Assembly (NCBI GenBank): GCA_029865675.1
Contig: JARXAU010000211.1
Coordinates: forward strand, 1-6,902
DNA: 6,902 nucleotides
DNA from: Rhodoferax sp.
GTDB taxonomy: Bacteria > Pseudomonadota > Gammaproteobacteria > Burkholderiales > Burkholderiaceae_C
Direction: 5' to 3'
The first letter of the stretch is position 1, and each line of letters begins with the position of its first letter. The position numbers were made by a program, and so were the translations under genes. Shown here in pieces: positions 1 to 5,151 of the stretch. The notes below the pieces were generated by a model. The model ran no database searches. It was not told the origin of the DNA and saw nothing but the letters and a program-made list of their open reading frames with translations.

Positions 1-1
1 G

Positions 2-937
2 TGGCTGGCTGTGGGCGTGTGGACGGGATTTACCTTTGTGGGCTATTTCACGCCCATCCAGGTGCTAGCCCACGAATTTATGACGCTGGGCGTGGGCCCC
101 TGGGAGGCGTTCTGGGTGTTCTTCTACGGCTTTGCCACCTATGGCAACGCCGGTTTTATGCGCGAGCAGGTCTGCAAACACATGTGCCCGTATGCCCGCT
201 TCCAAAGCGCCATGTTTGACAAGGACACCTTGGTGGTGACCTACGACGCCGAGCGTGGCGAACCGCGCGGCGCGCGCTCCAAAAAGCTCGACCTGTCCCA
301 GTCCAGCTTGGGCGCCTGCGTGGACTGCAGCCTGTGCGTGCAGGTCTGCCCCACCGGCATCGACATCCGCAAAGGCCTGCAATACGAATGCATAGGCTGC
401 GGCGCCTGCGCCGACGTGTGCGACGAGGTCATGGACAAAATGAACTATCCGCGCGGCCTGGTGAAATACTCCACCGAAAACGCGGTGACCGAGCACTGGA
501 CCCACAGCCAAACCCTGCGCCATGTGTTTCGCCCCCGTGTGGTCGTCTACACCTTGATCGTATGGACACTGATTGCTGCCATGTTCGTCAGTTTGTCAAT
601 GCGCCCGCCGTTTAAGGTGGACGTGGAGCGCGACCGCAAGTCGCTGGCGCGTGAAGTCGAGGGCGGCATGATTGAAAACGTGTTTCGCCTGCAGATCATG
701 AACGCCTCAGAGACACCGCAGCGTGTGCACATACAGGCCGATGGTCTGCCCGGCCTCAAGGTGCTTACCGACCCCGACTTGGTGGTCGATGCCGCGCAAT
801 CGCGCTGGGTGGTGGTGCGATTGCAAGTGTCAATCGAGAAGGTCAGCCCCGGTTCGCACCCTATTCATTTTGAAATTGACGGCCAAGACAGCACTGCGGT
901 GGTGATCGAAAAAGCCGTATTTATTGTTCCACGTTGA
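2..937 (+). CDS. ccoG: CcoG (FixG/RdxA) cbb3 oxidase maturation protein, 5'-truncated
   Basis: This is the C-terminal part of the membrane-bound iron-sulfur protein needed for assembly of cbb3-type cytochrome oxidase; the family is implicated in copper reduction or delivery to the oxidase. The frame is open from base 2, so the true start lies upstream; about 311 residues are visible and roughly a third of a typical family member is missing. A membrane segment starts the fragment, followed by the conserved stretch around CKHMCPYARFQ. Two ferredoxin-type clusters follow: cysteine codons at 317, 326, 335 and 347 (CxxCxxCxxxCP) and at 389, 398, 407 and 419 (CxxCxxCxxxC). A second membrane segment lies at about 539-601, then a periplasmic immunoglobulin-like FixG C-terminal domain to the TGA stop. 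The FixH-like gene starts 12 bases downstream, so the two are probably co-transcribed. Upstream ccoNOP genes are expected but not visible. Identity is secure. Confidence 0.95.
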   Translation, partial: WLAVGVWTGFTFVGYFTPIQVLAHEFMTLGVGPWEAFWVFFYGFATYGNAGFMREQVCKHMCPYARFQSAMFDKDTLVVTYDAERGEPRGARSKKLDLSQSSLGACVDCSLCVQVCPTGIDIRKGLQYECIGCGACADVCDEVMDKMNYPRGLVKYSTENAVTEHWTHSQTLRHVFRPRVVVYTLIVWTLIAAMFVSLSMRPPFKVDVERDRKSLAREVEGGMIENVFRLQIMNASETPQRVHIQADGLPGLKVLTDPDLVVDAAQSRWVVVRLQVSIEKVSPGSHPIHFEIDGQDSTAVVIEKAVFIVPR

Positions 938-940
938 GGA
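936..940 (+). promoter_or_regulatory. Shine-Dalgarno site for the FixH-like gene
   Basis: The sequence GAGGA overlaps the ccoG stop codon and lies 8 bases upstream of the ATG at 949. It is the clearest ribosome binding site in the window. It favours the ATG at 949 over an in-frame TTG at 934, which would overlap the ccoG stop codon. Confidence 0.6.
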
Positions 941-948
941 AAAAAGCC

Positions 949-1221
949 ATGGCCCCCACTGCTTCCGTAACCGTCCCACCCTGGTGGAGGTTTGGCTACG
1001 TCTGGCTGGTGCTCTCTGGCCCTGCTGTGGTGGTCGTCGCCAGCGTTGTCACTGCTTATCTGGCCTATGTCGGGATGGACACAGTGCTTGATCAAAGCCC
1101 GCACCAAAGAGGTGGGGGTGTGAACCAGGCTGCGCCCCAAAGCCCCACATCACTCGCCCCTGCCACGCAAGCCCGCAACCATGCCGCCACCGGTGTGGTG
1201 GTCGCGCCCAAAGGCCACTGA
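949..1221 (+). CDS. fixH: Short FixH-like membrane protein of the cbb3 oxidase cluster
   Basis: This predicts 90 residues. The N-terminus has a PPWWRFGYVWLVL motif leading into one hydrophobic helix (about residues 16-42), as in the FixH/CcoH-like proteins encoded after ccoG in betaproteobacteria. CcoH-type proteins are small single-span subunits that stabilise or assist assembly of cbb3 oxidase in the inner membrane. The remaining 45 or so residues are a polar, Ala/Pro/Gln-rich tail with LAPATQARNHAATG near the end. I do not see the D-x-Y-Y type motif expected just after the helix in many FixH proteins, so the periplasmic part is reduced or divergent. Start choice rests on the GAGGA site upstream of 949. 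Assignment comes mainly from the first 40 residues and the position after ccoG; the exact role is inferred. Confidence 0.72.
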   Translation: MAPTASVTVPPWWRFGYVWLVLSGPAVVVVASVVTAYLAYVGMDTVLDQSPHQRGGGVNQAAPQSPTSLAPATQARNHAATGVVVAPKGH

Positions 1222-1260
1222 GCGATGTGGATGAAATGTTTTGGGGTGAATCCAGGTGCC

Positions 1261-1556
1261 TTACGTACGGTGCGCGCGGCCGGCGATTTCGCGCAGCACG
1301 TCGCTGCGCACCATGCAGATATTGCGCTTCTCCACTCCAATCAAACCGTTTTGCGCAAACGTCGAGAAGGTTCGACTCACAGGCTCCAGCCTCAAGCCAA
1401 GAAAGCTCCCAATCTCCGCCCGCGACTTGCGCAGCACCAACTCCGATTGCCACAATCCGCGTGCCTGCAAGCGGTCAATCAGGTTGATCAGAACGCTGCC
1501 ATGCGCTCATCTGCGGACATATTGCTCAGCCACCCGTCCAAAAAAGCCTTTTGTCT
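1261..1556 (-). pseudogene. Decayed fnr remnant (C-terminal DNA-binding half, frameshifted)
   Basis: On the minus strand this stretch encodes the last 95 to 100 residues of a Crp/Fnr-family regulator, in two frames. The first part (about 1556-1491) ends in SADERMAAF and hits a TGA stop. One frame over, the protein continues as LINLIDRLQARGLW, then the winged helix-turn-helix (RAEIGSFLGLRLEPVSRTFS) and a natural-looking end at a TAA (1263-1261). The join at 1491-1489 is explained by loss of one base in what would be TTCCTG. The E-x-x-S-R specificity motif of Fnr (EPVSR, about 1386-1372) is still present. The sensory domain, dimer helix start and cysteine region are absent: upstream sequence becomes the tauE-like gene starting at 1572. 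The fragment is not a copy of the intact regulator at 2344-3096 and looks closer to canonical Fnr. A sequencing error could explain the frameshift but not the missing N-terminal half. Confidence 0.8.
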
Positions 1557-1571
1557 GTTTGACCTCAGCCC

Positions 1572-2264
1572 ATGACAGAAGCGCTTTTTCCCCTTGCTTG
1601 GACAGCGCTGCTCATGGGCTTGGCCGGTGGCCCGCATTGCGTGGCCATGTGCGGCGCAGCGTGCGCTGGCCTGGGCCAAGCGGCGGGGGGGCGCAAAAAT
1701 CAGGCACTTTTCTTGTTTCAGGGAGGCCGTGTTGTGGGTTATTCGGTGCTTGGTGGATTGTCGGCGGCCTCGGTGCAGGGCCTCGGTTGGCTTACCGTGC
1801 ACTCTGTGGCACTGCGCCCGCTTTGGGGCCTTTTGCATGTGGCTGCGTTCGTCCTGGGTGTGCGGCTCTTGCTCCATGCACGGCAGCCCGTTTGGTTGGA
1901 GCAACTGGGTCAGCAACTTTGGCAGCGTGCCCGCCTTTTGGGTGCGCGCAGTGGCGGGGCACCATGGGTACTGGGCACCCTGTGGGCCTTGCTGCCATGT
2001 GGTTTGCTGTACTCCGCGCTTATGGTGGCGGCCTTGGCGGGCTCGGCAGTGGCTGGGGCCATGGTGATGGCCTTGTTTGCCCTCGGAACCGGCGTCTCTA
2101 TGGTGGCTGGGCCTTGGGTTTGGTTACGGCTGCGGGGCGCGCCTGCACTCGCAACACGCGCAGGCCTGGGTGTGCGACTGGCAGGCGCAGCGCTGGCCGC
2201 CAGTGCCGCGTGGGCCTTGTGGATGGGATTGGTAGGCCGCACCGCGCCTTGGTGCGCGGCCTAG
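1572..2264 (+). CDS. TauE/SafE-like (COG2836/DsbD_2-type) integral membrane protein
   Basis: This predicts a 230-residue, strongly hydrophobic protein with about six membrane helices. Two signature segments are visible: GGPHCVAMCG at residues 19-28, with a further Cys31, and LPCGLLYSAL at 141-150. Between them lies the FQGGRVVGYSVLGG stretch (49-63) typical of the family. These proteins resemble the DsbD/CcdA membrane core and are often annotated as sulfite exporter TauE/SafE. The subgroup with the HCxxMCG motif is frequently encoded next to cbb3 oxidase and fnr genes, where a role in metal or redox steps of oxidase biogenesis is suspected; the substrate is not known to me. No good Shine-Dalgarno sequence precedes the ATG at 1572; a later ATG at 1614 would remove most of the first helix, so 1572 is preferred. 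It is followed by a convergent Crp/Fnr gene 79 bases away. Confidence 0.85.
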   Translation: MTEALFPLAWTALLMGLAGGPHCVAMCGAACAGLGQAAGGRKNQALFLFQGGRVVGYSVLGGLSAASVQGLGWLTVHSVALRPLWGLLHVAAFVLGVRLLLHARQPVWLEQLGQQLWQRARLLGARSGGAPWVLGTLWALLPCGLLYSALMVAALAGSAVAGAMVMALFALGTGVSMVAGPWVWLRLRGAPALATRAGLGVRLAGAALAASAAWALWMGLVGRTAPWCAA

Positions 2265-2343
2265 CCTTTGCTTACAGCCGAGGCGCTGTGAGCCAGTCGC
2301 GTGGAGCCATTCGCTCAGGCCCCAACGCCGCTGGCTTACCAGA
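2265..2343. other. Convergent intergenic spacer with a 9-bp inverted repeat
   Basis: This 79-base spacer separates the ends of the tauE-like gene and the Crp/Fnr gene. GTGAGCCAG (2288-2296) can pair with CTGGCTTAC (2331-2339), including one G-U pair, around a 34-base loop. No run of T follows on either strand, so it is not a standard intrinsic terminator. A second GC-rich hairpin can form over the tauE-like stop region (about 2238-2260), also without a T tract. Confidence 0.3.
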
Positions 2344-3096
2344 TTAATCCTGTGGCAGGGCCACTTTTGCCATTGCACAAAGCGCCGACCGGTTGAGCAC
2401 GGTGACGCTTCTTTGGTGCGCCTCAATCAGTCGGCGGGCAATCAGGTCTGCAAATGCGCGGCTGACGGTTTCCGTTTTCAGGCCCAGATAGCTTGCAATG
2501 TCATGGCGGCTCATGGGTAGCACCAGCTCCGTGGCCGAAAACCCCCGCGTCTCCATACGTTCGAACAGTTTGAGTAAAAAGGCCGCGACACGTTCCTCGG
2601 CCTTCAAGCTGCCCAGCATGACCAATACCTCGCTGTCGCGCACTAACTGCGCACTCATCATTTGCAGAAAGAGGCGCTGCACCGGGCGCAACTCGCGCGA
2701 TAGCGTTGCCACGTGTTCAAACGTCATGGCGCTCACTTCGCTGTCTTCTAGTGCTTGCACCTCGCACGCGTAACGCATCGTGGCAATGCCATCAAAACCC
2801 ACCATGTCGCCAGGGAGCTGAAAGCCGGTGACGTTCAGATCTCCGTCGTGTGGCACCACACCCGACCTGAAGCTGCCGGAACGTACCGCAAATATCTCGC
2901 TGAATTTTTGGCCAGCCTGGAACAAAAGCTGCCCTTTTTTGATGGACCGCGGTACAAAAATCAGCTTTTGAACGCGGTCTAGTTCTCCGGCATTGAGGCC
3001 GATGGAGCCAAAAATATCGGCGGATACGCCCCGTTTGAAAGGTGGCGAAAAGGCGGGGTCGGACGATTCATACGACGAATGTGGGGTTGAGTTCAT
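2344..3096 (-). CDS. Crp/Fnr-family transcriptional regulator lacking Fe-S cysteines
   Basis: This predicts 250 residues with the full Crp/Fnr layout: a cyclic-nucleotide-binding-like beta barrel (about 35-125), a long dimerisation helix (about 130-165, leading into LKAEERVAAFLL) and a winged helix-turn-helix (about 193-235, MSRHDIASYLGLKTETVSRAF). The recognition helix keeps E-x-x-S-R (Glu209, Ser212, Arg213), which in FNR-type proteins reads TTGAT-N4-ATCAA-like sites. The N-terminal region that in FNR holds C-x2-C-x5-C reads KRGVSADIFGSIGL, with no cysteine. The residue aligned with E. coli Cys122 is Ser122. Only Cys111 and Cys240 occur. Direct [4Fe-4S] oxygen sensing is therefore unlikely, and a DNR- or FixK-like mode is possible. 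Its place beside ccoG, fixH and tauE suggests control of microaerobic respiration. The ATG at 3096 lacks a strong ribosome binding site. A palindrome 23 bases upstream may serve autoregulation. Confidence 0.9.
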   Translation of the reverse strand: MNSTPHSSYESSDPAFSPPFKRGVSADIFGSIGLNAGELDRVQKLIFVPRSIKKGQLLFQAGQKFSEIFAVRSGSFRSGVVPHDGDLNVTGFQLPGDMVGFDGIATMRYACEVQALEDSEVSAMTFEHVATLSRELRPVQRLFLQMMSAQLVRDSEVLVMLGSLKAEERVAAFLLKLFERMETRGFSATELVLPMSRHDIASYLGLKTETVSRAFADLIARRLIEAHQRSVTVLNRSALCAMAKVALPQD

Positions 3097-3119
3097 AGGG
3101 GTGGCCTGCTTCGCTTGTC

Positions 3120-3137
3120 CTCTGAAAAATATCAGAG
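3120..3137. promoter_or_regulatory. Candidate FNR/FixK-type operator upstream of the Crp/Fnr gene
   Basis: CTCTGA and TCAGAG form a perfect 6-bp inverted repeat around AAAATA. The inner 14 bases (3122-3135) match the FNR box TTGAT-N4-ATCAA at 7 of 10 defined positions and keep the TGA-N6-TCA core shared by FNR, FixK and DNR sites. It sits 23 bases upstream of the regulator's ATG. It also lies in a larger inverted repeat: GCTTCG (3108-3113) pairs with CGAAGC (3138-3143), leaving a 6-base bulge on one side. Either autoregulation by DNA binding or an mRNA leader hairpin is possible; neither is shown. Confidence 0.45.
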
Positions 3138-3404
3138 CGAAGCCTTTGCCAGTTGTGCTTGTTCCAACCTAACCGAAAGGCAAACTTGTTGCAATAGGGC
3201 GAACACCCTTGCTACCCCCTAAATGGGTTAAATTAAACAAAAGTATTATTTTTTTTAAAAAATAAAAATTATTCGCTGTTTTTTTTGGTGGTTTTATTGT
3301 GAGCATGGGGAACCGAATCAGCAACACTGGGCGTTCCAGGGAAACGACACAGCGGGGCGCTTGCCCCACGCCGCAAGTCGCATGAATGCCGGAATGACCT
3401 TGGG

Positions 3405-3410
3405 GATAAT
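3405..3410 (+). promoter_or_regulatory. Possible -10 element of dusA
   Basis: GATAAT matches the TATAAT consensus at five of six positions and ends 6 bases before the dusA ATG. Transcription from it would begin at or next to the start codon, giving a leaderless message. The -35 region at the right distance (ATGAAT, 3382-3387) matches TTGACA poorly, so the call is weak. Confidence 0.25.
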
Positions 3411-3416
3411 CGGGCC

Positions 3417-4424
3417 ATGACGCCGTTACGCCCCTTGATTTCGCCCTGGCGCCTCAGCGTCGCCCCCATGATGGACTGGACGGATCGCCATTGCCGCTAC
3501 TTCCACCGCCTGCTCACCCGCCACACCCGGCTGTATACCGAGATGGTGACCACCGGCGCGCTGATGCACGGCGATGTGCAGCGCCACCTGCGATTTAACG
3601 CAGAAGAACAACCGCTGGCGCTGCAACTCGGCGGCAGCGACACCACCGATCTGGCTGCCGCCGCCCGCCTGGGCGCGCAGTGGGGCTATGACGAAATCAA
3701 CCTCAACTGCGGCTGCCCCAGCGACCGGGTGCAGCGCGGCGCCTTTGGCGCTTGCCTGATGAACGAGCCTGCGCTGGTGGCCGACGGCGTGAAGGCCATG
3801 CTGGACGTGGTGGATGTGCCGGTGACGGTGAAGCACCGCACCGGTATTGATAAGGAGGAAAGCTACGGCTTTGTGCGCGACTTTGTAGGCCAGGTCAGCC
3901 AGGCCGGCTGCCAGGTGTTCATCGTCCACGCCCGCAATGCCTGGCTGCAAGGCCTGAGCCCCAAAGAAAACCGCGAAATCCCGCCGCTGCGTTACGACTT
4001 GGCTTACCAGCTCAAAACCGATTTTCCGGACTTGACGATTGCGGTGAACGGCGGCATCAAAACCAACGACCAAATTGCCGAGCACCTGCAGCACGCCGAT
4101 GGGGCCATGCTCGGGCGTGAGGCCTATTACAACCCCTGGCTCTTAAGCAGCTGGGACGCCGTATTTTTCAATGATGACCATCCCTTGCCCAGCCGCGAGG
4201 CCGTGGAAGAGGCGATGGTGCTCTATATGGAGCGCGCGTATGCCGAGGACGGTTGCCCTTGGTACGCCATTGCCCGCCAAATGCTGGGCCTGTACCACGG
4301 CCAACGCGGCGCGCGCCTGTGGCGCCAAGTCTGGAGCGACCACCGGCTTAAGCCTTTGGCCCCGCGCGAGGTTTGGAAGTTGGCGCGTGGGGCGCTGGAG
4401 CGCGGCGCAGAAGTTCACGCTTAA
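3417..4424 (+). CDS. dusA: tRNA-dihydrouridine synthase A (DusA)
   Basis: This predicts a 335-residue cytosolic flavoenzyme that reduces uridine to dihydrouridine in the D-loop of tRNA (positions 20/20a for DusA) using FMN and NADPH. Family landmarks are all present: SVAPMMDWTDRHCRYF near the N-terminus (14-29, FMN phosphate side), TEMVTTGA (41-48), the flavin-contact Gln70, NLNCGCPSDRVQ (95-106), the catalytic Cys113 in AFGACLM, Lys139 in VTVKHRTGID, His171 in the VHAR motif, SPKENREIPPL (181-191), NGGI (211-214) and GREAYYNP (233-240). The AFGACLM and SPKENREIPPL blocks mark the DusA subfamily rather than DusB or DusC. The C-terminal 80 or so residues fit the helical tRNA-binding domain. 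Only a weak GGGGA lies upstream. The stop codon overlaps that of the convergent GntR gene. Identity is secure. Confidence 0.96.
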   Translation: MTPLRPLISPWRLSVAPMMDWTDRHCRYFHRLLTRHTRLYTEMVTTGALMHGDVQRHLRFNAEEQPLALQLGGSDTTDLAAAARLGAQWGYDEINLNCGCPSDRVQRGAFGACLMNEPALVADGVKAMLDVVDVPVTVKHRTGIDKEESYGFVRDFVGQVSQAGCQVFIVHARNAWLQGLSPKENREIPPLRYDLAYQLKTDFPDLTIAVNGGIKTNDQIAEHLQHADGAMLGREAYYNPWLLSSWDAVFFNDDHPLPSREAVEEAMVLYMERAYAEDGCPWYAIARQMLGLYHGQRGARLWRQVWSDHRLKPLAPREVWKLARGALERGAEVHA

Positions 4425-5056
4425 CGCGCCGCCTCCAGCCCGTTGGCAAAGTGCTCGCGCATGCGCTGGGCGCTCAACGCTGGGTCGCGCGCCAGCAGCG
4501 CGTCCATCAGCGCCTGGTGTTCGCGCAGGGACTCGGCCACGCGCCCGCTTTTAAGCAGCGAGTGGTGGCGATTGAGCTTCATCACCTTGCGCAAGTCGGC
4601 CACCAGCTGGTCGCGCCAGCGGTTGTCGGCGATTTCTAGCAGGCGCATGTGAAAGCGTTCGTTGAGCTCGAAAAACTCGTCGGTGTCTGCCACCGCAGCC
4701 ACCAAGGCCTGGTGCAGGCTTTGCAGGTCTTGCAGTTGCTCGGCGCTGGCGCTGGCCGCCACCACGCTGGCGGCGTCGGCTTCTAAGAGCGACAGCAGGT
4801 GGTAGACATCGCGCTGGTCTTTGGCGTTGATTTCGGTCACATAGGCGCCGCGGCGCACTTTCATGGTCACCAAGCCCTCGCTGGCCAACACTTTGAGCGC
4901 CTCGCGCAGAGGGGTGCGGCTGATGCCGTATTCCTCGGCCAGCTTGAGCTCGTCAATCCAGCTGCCGGGGGCGAGTTGGTTGGAAAAAATGCGCTGGCGC
5001 AGCAGCTCGGCCACTTCTTCGTAGAGCGCGCGCGGGGTCAGGGTGAGGGCGGACAT
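4421..5056 (-). CDS. GntR-family (FadR/FCD subfamily) transcriptional regulator
   Basis: This predicts 211 residues. The N-terminal GntR winged helix (about 8-75) contains the helix-turn-helix DELKLAEEYGISRTPLREALKVLASEGLV (35-63), with the RTPLREAL signature and the wing RRGAYV. The rest is an all-helical FCD ligand domain. It carries likely metal or ligand contacts at Asn132, His136 (NERFH), His180 (EHQ) and His202 (REHF), whose spacing fits FCD metal sites. The gene diverges from the methylmalonyl-CoA mutase gene with 95 bases between their starts, so control of that gene is the obvious hypothesis; a propionate/methylmalonate-pathway acyl or acid ligand would be plausible but is not shown. 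It converges on dusA, with overlapping stop codons. No Shine-Dalgarno sequence is seen before the ATG; a TACAAT -10-like element ends 7 bases before it. Confidence 0.92.
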   Translation of the reverse strand: MSALTLTPRALYEEVAELLRQRIFSNQLAPGSWIDELKLAEEYGISRTPLREALKVLASEGLVTMKVRRGAYVTEINAKDQRDVYHLLSLLEADAASVVAASASAEQLQDLQSLHQALVAAVADTDEFFELNERFHMRLLEIADNRWRDQLVADLRKVMKLNRHHSLLKSGRVAESLREHQALMDALLARDPALSAQRMREHFANGLEAAR

Positions 5057-5063
5057 AGCGCAA

Positions 5064-5069
5064 ATTGTA
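5064..5069 (-). promoter_or_regulatory. Possible -10 element of the GntR gene
   Basis: On the minus strand this reads TACAAT, five of six matches to TATAAT, and ends 7 bases before the gntR ATG at 5056. No convincing -35 box lies 16-18 bases upstream. If used, the transcript would be nearly leaderless, which fits the missing ribosome binding site. Confidence 0.25.
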
Positions 5070-5084
5070 AGTCGGTTGAAGGTT

Positions 5085-5112
5085 TTGAATTAATAATTAT
5101 GAATGATATGAT
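5085..5112 (+). promoter_or_regulatory. Predicted sigma70 promoter of the methylmalonyl-CoA mutase gene
   Basis: TTGAAT (5085-5090, four of six matches to TTGACA) and TATGAT (5107-5112, five of six matches to TATAAT) are separated by 16 bases. Transcription would start near 5119, leaving a leader of about 33 bases before the ATG at 5152. It is the best-formed promoter in the window, but is predicted by eye only. Confidence 0.5.
5089..5104. promoter_or_regulatory. 16-bp near-palindrome, candidate GntR operator
   Basis: ATTAATAATTATGAAT has half-sites ATTAATAA and (reverse complement) ATTCATAA, which match at seven of eight positions. It covers the spacer of the predicted mutase promoter and lies 33 bases upstream of the gntR start. 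That placement would let a bound GntR dimer block the mutase promoter and possibly affect gntR itself. The sequence is AT-rich, so chance symmetry is a real alternative. Confidence 0.4.
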
Positions 5113-5151
5113 GCCTCTCACCCGTCAATTCCTGCTTTCAAAGACCCTGCC

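Larger units (their letters stand above)
3097..3416. other. Divergent intergenic region between the Crp/Fnr gene and dusA
   Basis: I find no supported gene in these 320 bases. From left to right it holds: a palindrome with flanking inverted repeat near the regulator start (3108-3143); a stretch of mixed composition; a strongly AT-rich block (about 3225-3300) with T8-A6 and T8 tracts that may bend DNA or act as an UP element; a short hairpin GGGGC-gctt-GCCCC at 3354-3367 with no T tract; and a possible -10 element GATAAT at 3405-3410 just ahead of dusA. It must contain promoters for both divergent genes, but I cannot define the regulator's promoter with confidence. Confidence 0.6.

Noticed and set aside
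65..523. A 152-codon minus-strand open frame opposite ccoG
   Set aside because: The sense strand carries both ferredoxin cysteine motifs of CcoG here, so the antisense frame is not a gene.
1481..1490. TTGATCA at the start of the fnr remnant as an FNR site
   Set aside because: Only one half-site is present, and it encodes part of the decayed fnr reading frame; no ATCAA partner lies at the required 4-base spacing.
1256..2347. A 363-codon open frame on the plus strand across the fnr remnant and the tauE-like gene
   Set aside because: Its product is rich in Arg, Cys and Trp with no recognisable domain; it overlaps the well-supported tauE-like protein in another frame, as expected of a GC-rich shadow frame.
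3249..3262. T8-A6 tract as a terminator for a transcript from either side
   Set aside because: There is no GC-rich stem ahead of it, and both flanking genes are transcribed away from this region.
3354..3367. GGGGC-gctt-GCCCC hairpin upstream of dusA as an intrinsic terminator
   Set aside because: The stem is only 5 bp and no T run follows on either strand; short GC hairpins are expected by chance at this composition.
3426..4094. A 222-codon minus-strand open frame opposite dusA
   Set aside because: dusA is unambiguous on the plus strand across this range; the antisense product is compositionally typical of a shadow.
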